64,000 bases of DNA from Owenia fusiformis (taxonomy: Eukaryota; Annelida; Polychaeta; Sabellida; Oweniidae). The stretch's first letter is position 1. The number at the start of each line of letters is the position of its first letter. This document shows, piece after piece, positions 22,733 through 36,300 of this stretch. The position numbers and the translations under genes were made by a program. The stretch is taken from assembly GCA_903813345.2 (NCBI GenBank), contig CAIIXF020000013.1, positions 344,805 through 408,804 on the forward strand. Reading direction: 5' to 3'. The notes under the pieces were generated by a model that was given only the letters and a program-made list of their open reading frames with translations, was not told the DNA's origin and ran no database searches.

Positions 22733-23072
22733 ACAGGGTGTTTCATATGTATGCACCCCCTCTAAACTCATACATGTAGCATTGCCACTCTGTCATGTTA
22801 TATATCATTTTGTTCCTCATGAAAAGTTACTTAGGATTGGAAAGTTTCATAATCAAGGGGTGTCACTGAAAAAAGATACAATCCGTCATATGTGGGTAGG
22901 GGGTCATTTATAAGCAGTTTTGTAAGGATTTTAAAGCCAGTCAGGTGATCTGTTCACTTTGTCTGCTACCCATTTTTAGTGTCCATGAGGGACAAGATGA
23001 TATATAACAGGATAGGGTGGCAATGCTACATTTATGAGTTTAGAGGGGGTGCATACATATGAAACACCCTGT
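22733..23072. mobile_element. 340-bp MITE with about 80-90-bp terminal inverted repeats
   Basis: The left end ACAGGGTGTTTCATATGTAT and the right end ATACATATGAAACACCCTGT are exact inverses, and the match continues inward through CACCCCCTCTAAACTCATA and CATGTAGCATTGCCAC to about 80-90 bp with few mismatches. ACAGGGTGTTTC-type ends are common in mariner-like MITEs. A TA precedes the left end, but the right flank does not show a clear duplication. High arm identity points to a fairly young copy. Confidence 0.8.
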
Positions 23073-24207
23073 GCCTATATTGTAGCCAAGACATAACAGG
23101 TCATCCGTGTCTTTTCCATATAACTTTTTTAATTCTTGACATTTTTTCATGAAATGTTTCACAGGATGAACTTCTAAGCTTCTAATTCCTTTGTATAACT
23201 CATAATCAATTTTCAAAATAGTAACAGCTTTTCAGACATGATGGTCAAATTCAATTTTGTGTCCTTTGTCTGAAAATGATAAATCATTTTATTTTCTCTG
23301 GAGTAACTCTTGTCTTTATCTCTCTTTATGCCTTATCTTGTAGATTATTGACTATCAATTTCTATTTTTTCTTCAACATGTATTGTCAAGATTTCAGTAT
23401 AAATGAAATGTCCCTAACAGTTCTGGTCTTGGATTGTTATGTTGGCTGTTGAATGGTTGGAGAAAGGGCTATTAGACATTGTTTGGTTTCATGTTAGATC
23501 GTGTTTCAGGGATATATATGGGATTTGTTTCACTTATGACTGGTGTACACATAGAGTTCATTTTTCACCTTGAGATGACCTTGGCCCATAAGCATTGACT
23601 TTGAACCAGGGTAAGCTTATCATTGTCCAAATGTCAGAGTGTCCTTGAAAGGCACTGAAATGCCAAATAGTTGGATATTTACCTTTGACAAATTTCAATA
23701 ACTTCGTACTTGATCAGAACTGGGTTCCAACAGAATTCCTACAAACTCATGAATGAAAAAGCCATTGCATGGAATACTTACTTTTTGTCAAAATCAAAGT
23801 AGAACTCTAGTTAAAAAATATATTGTGCTAAATTATTGCCATTTCTTAGTAAAATGTCGTTCTCCGGTATGTTCCCAAAATTATTCGATGGTACCCCGTG
23901 GTTAGACATTGTTTGTTTTTACGTTAGATCATGGTTTTGGGATACAAAGGGTCTACTTTTCTTATGACAGATTTACACTTAGAGTTTGCTTTTCTTGTTG
24001 GGTTTCTTTATAGTTTTTAGTCACAGCTCCCATTTGGCATTTGTGCTTATATATTCCTTCTACTACTCTTTCAACTAATGCCTTCTACTTTAGACTAGTT
24101 CTTGCTAGTTCCTCTTTTGCCTTTCATGTGTTCCATGATTCTTCCATCTGTAATATCCTTGTCACTGTATTGGTTTGGCTATACCCTCTTACAATATTTG
24201 GTAACAG
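23073..24207. other. Intergenic sequence with degenerate repeats
   Basis: Blocks near 23390-23580 and 23900-24060 resemble the 16090-16260 repeat (TTTCAGTATAAATGAAATGT and TTGGTTTCATGTTAGATCG). A 60-codon frame at 24041-24223 has no motif. No gene supported. Confidence 0.35.
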
Positions 24208-24421
24208 GACAACTCATCCCTAAGACAACTCATCCCTAAGACAACTCATCCCAAGACAACTCATCCCCAAGACATCTCATCCCAAGACATCTCATCCCAA
24301 GACAACTCATCCCAAGACATCTCATCCCAAGACATCTCATCCCAAGACAACTCATCCCAAGACATCTCATCCCAAGACATCTCATCCCAAGACAACTCAT
24401 CCCCAAGACAACTCTTCCCAA
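24208..24421. repeat. Minisatellite AAGACAACTCATCCC, left arm of a fold-back structure
   Basis: About 12-13 tandem copies of a 16-18-bp unit, alternating AAGACAACTCATCCC and AAGACATCTCATCCC. The same unit occurs in reverse orientation at 24952-25113, so the two arrays can pair. Reading frames in it are repeat artefacts. Confidence 0.9.
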
Positions 24422-24951
24422 CTTGAAATACAACATAATTTTATATAATTAAGATAATAAAGATAAACATGTTCAAATTAATATATACTTTGATTATCAA
24501 ATCAAAGATAGATCAGCAAGGGTGTCAGATTAGGACTTATGCAGTAAGAATGTATTATCTGGGGTATTATCAGAATAATTCTCCCAGATTAATGCAGTCT
24601 TTGTTTTAAAATATTTTGTTTAATTCCAATATGTCATATTTGGCTTATTCTTAAATAAGATTTCCAATTTTAAACATTAAGAATCATGATGATTGAATTT
24701 GGAAATTATGTCTTTGACTTTTATCTTCAATTCTATATTCTCAAATATATTGAGAATTTGAAAATAATCCAAAATAAATAAAAAATACCGATACTTGATG
24801 TAGAACATAACTTTCAAGTGCCTTTTCGAAATGCTAAAAATTATCAATATTAAAAATTGAGTGTATAATCAAATATCACTCTGTAATCTTAAAAATGAAA
24901 AAGGGATATACTATAGAGGACAAATTAAATAATTTATCAATTTTACTAGTG
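24422..24951. other. AT-rich spacer between the inverted minisatellites
   Basis: About 530 bp of AT-rich sequence without a gene or internal repeat. It would form the loop of the fold-back structure. Confidence 0.4.
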
Positions 24952-25113
24952 GGATGAGTTGTCTTGGGATGCGATGTCTTGGGATGAGTTGTCTTGGGAT
25001 GAGATGTCTTGGGATGAGATGTCTTGGGATGAGTTGTCTTAGGGATGACTTGTCTCGGGATGAGTTGTCTTAGGGATGACTTGTCTTGGGATGAGTTGTC
25101 TTGGGATGAGTTC
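24952..25113. repeat. Minisatellite GGGATGAGTTGTCTT, right arm of a fold-back structure
   Basis: About nine tandem copies of GGGATGAGTTGTCTTGGGAT-type units, the reverse complement of the array at 24208-24421. Together they resemble foldback transposons, whose ends are inverted arrays of short repeats. Confidence 0.88.
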
Positions 25114-25318
25114 TCTAGAAACCCAATATTTTCTCCATAGTGGTATATTTTTAGGTCCATCCGTTGGACCTAAAATTATACCTAATTTCTTCAATTAAGG
25201 ATTATTTTATTATAGTATTAAATGTACATTTTATTTTTCTAAGGTCTCATCAATTTTGTATAAGACATTGTAATAAATTGTTCACTTTAAAGTTAACATA
25301 TTACTTAATTGGCTGAGT

Positions 25319-25496
25319 TTATATTAGTGAATGCAACTTGCTGTTGGCTACTGGATTAACCTACTATTTTATGACCAATTCATTTTAATATGAACAAAAT
25401 AGTGGCATGTAATATTCATATTTAAATGGGTTGGCCATAAAACATTAAGCTAATCCAGTAGCCAACAGCTGATAGTTGCATTTGCAAATACAAGCA
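25319..25496. mobile_element. About 180-bp hairpin MITE
   Basis: The left arm GCTGTTGGCTACTGGATTAA (near 25341-25360) pairs with TTAAGCTAATCCAGTAGCCAACAGC near 25445-25469; the outer arms GAATGCAAC and GTTGCATTTG also pair. The flanks are AT-rich and no target duplication is obvious. Confidence 0.6.
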
Positions 25497-26201
25497 AAGT
25501 GACTATTTTATCAAACTTTCTTTCGTAATGATATATTGTCATAATTTGTCATAATTTGTCATATTTTGATACACTCACACTCAATACCCAAAGGATAAAC
25601 ATTTGAAATTGGTTACACTATCTACTGTGCTATAATTTTACATAACATTTTATTCAATGAATTAAAAATACAAATTCTATGATATATATGCCTAATAGAA
25701 ATTCACTTATGATAAATATATCCCATACCATAAATACAATAGTGAAGTTGAAAGTTTATTAAGCGCACCATATATATATATTGAATTTTTAACAGAATCT
25801 CAAACGAAATATTTAGTATTTAAACTTTGAATTTTAAGCATAGTTCTGGTGTCCTTCAAACATGATTTTATTGAATACTCATTCATAAATACAAACCATA
25901 TACTCAATCATGTTTTGACTAATTAAGTATGACAATGTAACAATAAGATGAATTTAAATTTTGGCTAGATTTTATACTTAAATTGCCTCAATTGATACAT
26001 TTGATTTTAGATGAAATAAAAATAGCTTATATTTAACTGTTGAAATTTTTAAATTGCATATAAAATGAAAAATAGCATAACACTCCAGCTCTTTGCCATA
26101 CATGATACAAAAAGTTAATTTCTGAAGTTTTTTAAATCTGGCATATATCATAGAAAATGTATATTTATTGTCTTGATTATTTATTTTTTATTTACACAGC
26201 C
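25497..26201. other. AT-rich sequence upstream of the Helentron first exon
   Basis: No gene seen. Immediately before 26201 a pyrimidine-rich tract followed by TTTACACAG could act as a splice acceptor, so a 5' untranslated exon further upstream is possible. Confidence 0.3.
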
Positions 26202-26270
26202 ATGGCGAGAAAACCAAAAGGATTGAGGAAAAGAGAATATGTCAAGAGGTCCAAGTTAGACCTAAAAAAG
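26202..26270 (+). CDS. Predicted first coding exon of the Helentron protein
   Basis: ATG at 26202 lies in a good initiation context (AGCCATGG). It opens 23 codons rich in Lys and Arg (MARKPKGLRKREYV and on), ending in AAAAAG followed by the donor GTAAAC. The exon ends in phase 0. A pyrimidine-rich acceptor TTTTTTGCAG at 27363-27372 leads in phase 0 into the large frame at 27373, whose first residues are also strongly basic (SPRARKMKRKV). Joined, they give a continuous basic N-terminus that could act as a nuclear localisation signal. What is seen is the motif set and the matching phases; that the intron is used is inference. The alternative is translation from the first in-frame ATG at 27328. 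Confidence 0.55.
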
Positions 26271-27372
26271 GTAAACTATTAACAACAGTTCTAAAAATGG
26301 TCATCTATGTTGTAACCTTGTAAACTAGATGGAGAGCAGTGTTATATGACTATTGTTATATTTCATCATCTAGAGCTAATGGGTAGATATGCTGTAACCT
26401 AGATGTTGTGAGCTTGAGAAACATGTTTATAGTCAATGAATGATCACTGTCTGGGGTTTCAGTTATAAAAATTTGACAACTCAAGTTGTGATTCCTTAAG
26501 GACAGTCGAGCATTTGTGAGTATGTATCTGGGTGAACCCTTTAGGCATCCTGGGTAATGGAATCTAGCCAAGTAGTATAGAGCCCTGGATACATCAGGTA
26601 AGGTGATTGGTGCTATAACCTAGAAGTTGAGTGGAGTGTGCTTTCAGGATACATCAAGAGAGACAATTGTTATTGCAATTACTTGTTTGTGACTTTTTTC
26701 ATTCATGAACTTTTATAAAATGTTCCACTCTAGGTTCTTAAGGACAGTGTATGGTTGTAGTTAAAATGTGTAATTAAATTATATGTTTTGGGATTCCCTG
26801 AATAGTCTAGGGCACTGGATAAGTTGTAACGTGTACCTGTGACATTTTATTATTTCATCATCACTGAACTTTCAGTTCAAGTGTTGTTGTATGTTCAATG
26901 AATATGACCTCTAGTGTGTTTGAGTGAGTAAGCCAATCAATCATGGGCACTGGATACATTAAGCTAGCTAACCAGCATCTAGATTTTAAGAGGTATGTAT
27001 TCATCTGTGTATAGTGATTTATTTATCTGAAGACCATATACTGTACTCTTGGCAATATTTGGTGCCTTTCACAAAAATTTCTTTGCTTCACCCCAGCTCA
27101 TTTTGATGATTTTGAAGAAATTTTGTGGAATTTTAAAGGAACAAAACCTTTTTTCACCCAACAATAAAATACTGATGACACTGAGTGGAATATGTTGAAC
27201 TTCTATAAATTCCCTAGAATTATTGCAAATGTTATTTTTTGTTTTTTATTTAAATTTTGGGAATTTCATGGCTTTTTACGTTTACAAATTTTCTAATACT
27301 CACAAAAAGAGTAAAATATAAAGTCATGTGAAAAGTAGTAAGAGTACAGTAATTATTATAAATTTTTTGCAG
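26271..27372 (+). other. Predicted intron of the Helentron gene
   Basis: This GT..AG interval of 1,102 bp has phase 0 on both sides. It contains loosely repeated words (for example CATCAGGTAAGGTGATTGGT, TGGATACATTAAGCTAGC and TTAAGGACAGT) suggesting decayed internal duplication, and no other gene. Confidence 0.45.
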
Positions 27373-30300
27373 ACCTCACCTCGTGCAAGGAAGATGAAGA
27401 GGAAAGTTGTTCCCATGGAATCAGGTAATTGCTACGATGGTCGCAATGTTTCCCCCGATGCATATACATTGCGTCCGGAGCGTAACCATATGCATCCTGA
27501 TTGCACATCTTCTGGTACCTGTTTGGTGCAATCAGTATTGACAAACACTTACCCTGATGTTGGCTTTTCCGATAAATGTTTTGCCAAATCAGTAAGCAAT
27601 GTGAATCAAAACATGTATCTAGGGAATATTCCGTGCATTAATATTCCTGGTCCCTTAGAGCTTTTGAACAATGCACTGCGCAGTGTCAGTCCTTTGGTGC
27701 CCGGCGTCACTGCTAAGTCTGAGTGGGTGCATAAACAGGAATTTGTAACAGAATCTTTAGCAATATCTTTGGAAGAAACTGAACCTGAAGTAACAGAAAA
27801 ATTAGCAATATCTTTGGAAGAAACTGAACCTGAAGTAACAGAAAAATGTAGCAAAGGAATTGTAGAAAATCCTATACCATTATGCTTAAATGAGAGTCTG
27901 CTATCTGATGTTGCATTCCTATGCTCAACTGGCTCTATGTATAACAACATAACACAGATTTCACATGCCACTTCCAATGTTTTTGATAGCAATTCTAATG
28001 CAGAACGCCACAGTGTGCTTACCGACCAAATTAAGACTCCTTTGGTATCTAAGCTAGCACTTTTGGTATTACCATGTAACATTACTAAATCTGAAAAGAA
28101 AAGGCTCAGAAAACTTACCAAATTTCCTAATCTGTCAACAAAAGTTGAAACTGTCACAAAACCGAAAGATAATTTGATTGCAAACTGCACTGATGCACTA
28201 GCAAAATCTCTCCAAATTATTCATGAAGTGAAATTGCTACTCACAGATAACAATGATATTCTACGATCTCTGTCAAAATCAGAAAAATACTTATGTAACA
28301 AAATTAGAGGACAGGAAAGATCTGAAGCTATTAAAAAGAAAGCAAGTAGAAAGAAAATGAAACAACACTTCAGAAACAATGTACCATTGCAGCCTATATT
28401 GATAAATACAAAGAAACTATCTAGGCGAAAACTTGGAAGGAAGAAAATGATCTCAACTTTGAAACAAAAGCATATCCCTAATAATACATTCACAGCTACA
28501 GAACCAAAGAAATATGTATTGCCACAATTTGATCTAGAACAGTATTTGTCCGACAACACCATAAGAGTACCACCAATTGATAAGAATGATCTCAAAATTG
28601 TTGACACTGAAAACTCTGAACTACTGCTTAAACAGAATACTGAAGATTGTTCAAACAGGAAAGACCTGAAAAGATCTAAATATCTTAGTTATAAGTCACA
28701 TATTTATACAACTGAAAACTGTGAAAATGTGTCAGACACTGAAAATCCATACTTTTTAAAAATTGTTGAAGAAATGGAAATGAACATTTTTACTGAAGGT
28801 TGTTCACGTGTTCCTCCACTTCAGATTCATAATGAGACAATTTCTGTTGCAAACCATGAAAATGAAACTAAAAAGTTGGAAATCCTAGAAAAATCTGACA
28901 AAAAAAGCAAAAAGTTTAATGGAAATGCATCTTCACAGTCAGAATATAGAGATACAGCAATAAAATGTAACATTTCCCAAACTGGAGGTTACAAGCCAAA
29001 ACATCAAGCAAAGTGTAAATCAAATGAAAGTTCTGATGAAGTGACTGTTCTGAAAGAAACCTACAGTGAGCCAATTGGAAATTTTAAACCTTTGCAAAAC
29101 CATGAAAAAGTTCGATTGTGTAACATCCACCATCTTCAGTATACATCAAAAGGTAATGATCCTGTACACAACAATATTGACATTGCATCTATGAAGCCAA
29201 AACAAGAATGTTTGAAACATATCACAGGAGATGGAAATTGTCTTTTTAGAGCCATATCATACTGTGTTACAAACAGTGAAATTGACCACGCTGCAATAAG
29301 ACAAAGCATAGTTTCTCATAGAAATGAACAAACCTGTAAGGAATACATTTGTAAAACAAGAGGTATAACTGCAGCAGAATTGGAAAATCATATCAAGTCC
29401 AAAAATATGTATAGATCATCTGTTTGGGGAACTGATATCGAAATTGCCGCAGCTTGCCATTTATTTCAAACACAGATACTAACTTTTGAAAACACAAATA
29501 GATGGACAATATTTGGGAAAACATTTGTTAACAGGTGTATGTACCTAGACCATTCTAGCCAATGTCATTATGATGTGGTAACAGATGTTATAAATCCAGA
29601 TACAAATCCTGAGAATGATGCACCAGCAATTAAGATATTTGATCAAGTTATACAAGGAAATATGTCTCAAAATAATCAAATGTTTGAAGGCATAGGTGGA
29701 GGGAAACAATGTTTTGCTAATTCCTTGTCATTTTTACTGATGCTTCAAAATGAAAGACACCGAGATATTAATGCTGAATTCATCACTGATGTTTTAATCA
29801 GGGGGAATATACTGTACACTAGTATAATAACTCAAAATCCAACCCCAACAGGTTACCTGGAAATATTTGATATTCCAAAAACCATCAGTTTTAACAGCAA
29901 AAATTATACATACAAATCAAGACAATTACAAGGTTACCTTGAGTATTGGAATTACACTGAAGAAGATGATGAAGGATTAACTCTACATGAAGCTATTGAA
30001 AAAGTGCTCACAGATTATAACTCATGCCTTGTTACATTCCTCAATACGACAACTTGTGTAATGAAGAACAAAAACAAGTATTACTCATTTGATCCTCACA
30101 GTAGGGATGATCAAGGAAAAATTGATGTTTTAGGAAATGCAATAGTTCATATTTCAAATTCATTGGAAAAAATATCATTTTTCTTGTGGAACACTGCCGA
30201 GTCTTTAACTGATAGTTTAATAAACAGAACTAATGCCAAACATGGATTTTCTGTTGATGGTATAACATTTGAAGAATGTAGGAGATCTGAGCAAATAAAA

Positions 30301-33300
30301 GATCAAAACTCTGAGCATAAACTATCAACAATATCCAGCAAAATAAAATGTAGAAATGACCAAGCAAAAAATGGAGTAAAAAAACTTACTGCTAGTCAAC
30401 CATCCATGTCCTCAAAGTCAACTCAAAGAACATCTTGCAAAAGAAGATTAAATTTTAATGAAAACATTGATGCACATCAAAAAGAATCTAAAAGTATAGA
30501 ACCAATGTCTGATCATGAACAAAATGCTCAAATCAAAGAATCATATGTTGATCTATGTAAATTTACATGCGAACGTGGACACCTAGTTCCTGGAAAATGT
30601 GATAAAGCTAGAGTGCATTGTTCTGAAAATACTGTGAATAATCAAGAAAACAGTAACCTGTGCTCTGAAGATTGCAAAACTGATATTTTCTCAGATAAAG
30701 AAAAGGCTAAATTGAGAAAAATGTCTAAGTCAGATCAAAGGCAATACAAGCGTAATATTCTTCTGAAAAAAAGGTATGTTACTGATGAAACCTTTAAAAA
30801 TAAAAAATTGGAACATGATAGAGAGAAATATGCATCTACACCTGAGTTAAAAGATAAAAAGAAATTTTTAAGTAAGCATAGATATGAAACTGATGAAGAC
30901 TTCAAATGTACTAAGCTTAATAAAAGCAAACAACGAAGCAAACAAAGATATGAAACTGATGAAGACTTTAAACGTACTAAGCTTAACCAAAGCAAACAAA
31001 GATATGAAACTGATGAAGACTTCAAACGTACTAAGCTTAACCAAAGCAAACAAAGATATGAAACTGATGAAGACTTCAAACGTACTAAGCTTAACCAAAG
31101 CAAACAAAGATATGAAACTGATGAAGACTTCAAACGTACTAAGCTTAACCAAAGCAAACAAAGATATGAAACTGATGAAGACTTCAAACTTACTAAGCTT
31201 AACCAAAGCAAACAAAGATATGAAACTGATGAAGACTTCAAACGTACTAAGCTTAACCAAAGCAAACAGAGATATGAAACTGATGAAGACTTCAAACAAA
31301 GTAAGCTTAATCAAAGCAAACAGAGATATGAAACTGATGAAGACTTCAAACAAAGTAAGCTTAACCAAAGCAAACAGAGATATGCAACTGATGAAGATTT
31401 CAAACATAGCAAGCTTAACCAAAGTAAAATAAAATATGGATGTGATATAGACTTTAAAGAAAGAGTCAAGGGATACAGTAAAGAAAAGTATGAATTTGAT
31501 CAAGACTTTAAAGAAAGAGTTAAGCAACAGATCAAACAAAAATATGACACTGATGAAACCTTCAAAAATATGAAAATTATCCAAGGTAAAGAAAAACACA
31601 TTATCAAAAAGTCCAAACGAAAAAATATTGAAAGAGTAATTCATGACTTTAAACAAACAATAAATGATGGACTAAACTATATTTGTGTGGTTTGTCACAG
31701 ATTGCTATTTAAACACCAGGTGCTAGCCTACAAGGAAAATGCATATTCTAAAGTATCTCAGGAAAACAAACAAAAGTGTGTTTCAAAAATATATTTGCAT
31801 ACTAGAGAAATATCATGCAAAGAAAACTGTGAACTTTGTAAGTCTCCAATAAGTAAACTATGGATATGTCAGAACTGTCATGTACATTTTAAAAATGGCA
31901 ATATTCCCCCAATGGCTAATAGCAATAAATTGTTATTACAAACAATACCAGCGGAATTGAAAGATTTGAATGTCCTTGAACAACATTTAGTATCGTTACG
32001 TTTACCTTTTATGAAAGTAGTACAATTACCAAGAGGAGGGCAATTTGGTATGAATGGTCCTGTTATATCTGTGTCAAATAATGCTCAGGAAACCATAAAT
32101 GCTTTACCAAGACCAATTCATGATGAGCAGCTTTTGACTGTCAAACTCAAACGCAAACTTGAATATCAAGGTCATTACTTATATAAATCAGTCAGTATTT
32201 CAAAAGTTAAAGCGGCATTGGGATACCTAAAACAAAACAATGTGCACTACAAAGACATTAATATATTGGATGATTTTGTGAATTTAATACCTCCAGAAAT
32301 TTTAAGTGAAGAAGATCAAAAGCAATATGGAATGACACCTGAATTGAAACAAACTGATATTGACTGTAATGTATGTCAACTAGAAGAAAATAGCACAGAG
32401 AATCAGGGGAAAGACACATCAAATGATATGATGGGTGTAGTATCTGATACTTGTTTGCAACCTGATAACATTGCTCAGCACATTCTGGATACACATCTTG
32501 ACAAAATATACTGCATAGCACCAGGAGAAGGAAACAAACCAATACGTATTCTTGAAGAAAAGAATAATGAAGCTCTTTCATTTCCCACTCTATTTCCAAA
32601 TGGTAGAAACGCTCATGATGAAAATAGAGAAAAAAAGTTGTCAGCAACAAAATATTTTGGTAATAGGCTATTCTCTGCAGACTTGAGATTTGCTAAGAAT
32701 ACTCAATATATATTTTATGCCCAATTTTTGACTGAACTCCAGAATATAATATCCAAAGTTAGTATTAACCTCAGAAAAACAACAGAAAAATCAACAAGCG
32801 GTAATACAATAACAGCTGATGATATTATCAACAAAAAAAAGAGTGAAATGCTTTGCCGTAAGAATGTTGGTCATCACTATTTGCAACCGATTCGTGGAAC
32901 ACCACCATACTGGCAACACGTACAAAAAGATTTATTTGCAATGATTAGGCAACTTGGTCCACCAACATGGTTTTGCTCATTTTCGTCAGCAGATATGAAA
33001 TGGAATGAAGTTATTAACACAATTCTCAAACAAAACAATGACCCTCGATTACAAGAAGAAATAACCAAAACAGAACGTTGTGAACTGATAAGGGATAATC
33101 CGGTCACTGTAACTAGAATGTTTGATAATAGATGGAAAAAGTTCATGAATGATGTTATTAAATCACCAGCTGAACCAATTGGTAAAGTGAAAGACATGTT
33201 TTACAGAGTTGAATTTCAAATGAGAGGGTCACCTCATATACATTGTTTAATTTGGATCGAAGATGCTCCCGTTTATGGTAAATCACCAAATTTAAAAGTT

Positions 33301-36300
33301 GAAGAATTCATAGATAAGTATATCACTTGTGCATTGCCCGATGAAAAAACTGACTCAGACTTGTTCAGAATAGTAAACGAAGTCCAAACACACAGCAAAA
33401 ACCACTCAAAAAGTTGCAAGAAAAATAAAAGAACTTGTAGATTTCACTTTCCAAGACTTCCATCTGAGAAGACCTTTATCATTGATGACAAAAGTCCTGT
33501 TGAGACTACAGAGTGTATACCAATAAAAGCAGCCGAAGATATCATTCAATCTCTCTGGGAATTCTTTCTCTCTGAAGATTATTCTCAAATGACATTAAAT
33601 GAAATATTTGAAAAAGCACACCCAGGCTTAACAATGGAAAAATATGAAAATATTATAAGAACTCTGACAAAAAGTAAAAGGAAAGCAATATTTTTGAAGA
33701 GAACTGTTAAAGACATTTGGATAAATAACTACAATGCAGACCTTTTAAAAGCATGGGAAGCCAATATGGATATACAATTTGTCCTTGATGTATTTTCATG
33801 TGTTGTCTACATTGTATCATATATATCAAAACAGGAACGAGAAATGAGTCAGAATCTTATAGATGCAGAACAGGAAGCCAAAGAACAAAACTCCTCAGCT
33901 TCTAAACTCATGAAAATCATTGGTTACCGATATATGAAACATAGAGAAGTTAGTGCTCAAGAAGCCGTATACAGAGCAAGTAATCTTCATCTCAAAGAAT
34001 GCTCAAGACAAACTGTTTTCCTTCCAGTAGGTAACAATCCTATTAAAATGTCACTACCAATTTCAGTAATTCGTCAACAGAAAGATGATAAAATATGGGC
34101 AACAAGTATCATAGATAGATATTTTGCAAGACCACACAGTGTTGAATTCAATGATTTATGCTTGGCAGAATTTGCATCACAATATAGACTTGTGACATAT
34201 AACAATGATGAAGATATAGTAGAAAATCAGAAGGAAACATCCAAAAAAATAAAACTAGACTTTGGTTTAGGATTTATACAAAAGCGATCAAAAAGTCCAC
34301 CAGCTATTATACGCTACCCAAAGTTCTCAAAGGAAACTAATCCAGATGAATATTATCATAGTATGCTCCAACTGTTCATACCACACAGAAGTGATAAGGA
34401 ATTACGACCTACTAAACATGAAACATTTGAAGGCTATTTTAAATGTGGCAAAATTAAACAAGGAGGTAAATTGTTTAATGTTTCTGAAATTGTAACAAAA
34501 TATAAAAGTATTTATGATGTTACTGGTGATGAATTAAATGCTGCACAAGATAAATTATCTGATGGAGATTCATATGAGAATGCATGGGCTAATTTAGCTC
34601 CAGAGCAAGAACTAGAAAGACAAGAGTGTATTTCTGAAAATATTGAACCAATATCTGATGACATTGATGAAACTGATATGCCTGACATTGATTTTAAAAC
34701 CAAAGACAAGGAAACAGGAAAAGTGAATTGTCTAGTTGAATTACAAACCGACACAATACCGACAAATGAAGCCATGGAATTGATAAGATGTATGAACACA
34801 AAACAAAAACAAATATTTTACTTGATACGAAAACAATGCCTAGAACTATCATGGGGTAAGAAAATAAAACCATTATTTCTTCATATTTGTGGCAAAGCTG
34901 GAACTGGTAAATCACACCTAATAAAATGTATTCATTACATTGCTACCCATTTATTGAGAAACCTTTTAAAGCATCCAAATGATTTGAGTGTGCTTTTAAC
35001 TAGTCCAACAGGTACAAGTGCCTTCCAAATTAATGGCAATACGTTACATTCTGCATTCAGAATAACTTCACGATATCTATCTAGAACGTATGAGGAACTT
35101 GAAGAATCCAAGATAGCTCCATTGAAAATGAGACTTGAATCTCTGAAAGATCTAATAATTGATGAAATATCTATGGTAAGCGTTAGACTATTTAATACAG
35201 TACGAGGAAGGCTTCAGCAAATTAAACCTGGTGATAATCCTGACTTTGGCGATACTTCAATATTAGCATTTGGGGATTTTTATCAATTGCCTCCAGTCAA
35301 ACAAAAAAGTTTACTTAAGTCTGATGAAACAAATTATAACCCTTGGGAAAAGTTCAAGAAAATAGAGCTTACGCAAATCATGAGACAAAAGGGTGATATG
35401 AAATATGCAGAATTTTTAAATAGGATTAGAGTTCTTAAAAAAGGAGAAAGGATATCAGCTCAAGATGATAAATTTATAAGACAAATAATGAAGAAACCGA
35501 TTCCAGAAGATGTTATGAGGATATATTCAAAGCGTGTCAATGTTGATGCATATAATCGGAAGAGAATACTCTCACATGCAAAATCGACAAATGCCAAAAT
35601 ATATAAGATAAAAGCAATTGACCACAATAAATTGAAGGGGCAAGAATGGAAAAAAATTGATGAAGAACCAAAACAGCGAGCAGATACACTTCTTCATGAA
35701 TTGCAAATTTGTATTGGTACAGAAGTTCTTCTGATAAAGAATATATGTATTGCTGATGGACTTGCTAATGGTGCATTTGGTGTTGTAACTGCAATTGAGT
35801 TTAAGAAGGAATCAGACAATATGCCAAGTGCTGTATGGGTGAAGTTTGATAATCCAAAAGTAGGTATTAAGACCAGATATAAAAATCAGACTGAAGTTCA
35901 TCCTGAATCTATACGTATTGAACCATATAATGATGAAGTCAATAGCAAGTTTATGAGACAGCAAATACCACTTATTCCATCATACGCTTGCACTATACAT
36001 AAGTTACAAGGAAAAACATGTAACCGACTAGCAATTTCTTGCAAAGATATGTTCGCTGGTGGTCAAGCATATGTTGCTTTTAGTAGAGTTACTTCATCTG
36101 ATGGTCTCTACATTATCGATTATGATCCAAAGTCAATTTACTGTGATGAAAAAATGGCAAAAGCTTTAGACGAAATGCCAGACTTTGACCTGCCCAAATA
36201 TATAACTGCAACAGAAGATGATCTAAGCCTTATCTATCACAATACACAAGGTTTGATTGCTCACATAAAAGATGTTAAGTCTAACACTGATTTGTCTTGT

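Noticed and set aside
24236-25160. Repeat proteins (CLGMRCLGMSCLG; SSQDNSSQDKSS types)
   Set aside because: Translations of the inverted minisatellites with no context of a gene.
30735-31656. Long minus-strand and alternative plus-strand frames rich in repeats
   Set aside because: They are shadows of the 54-bp coding repeat inside the Helentron gene.
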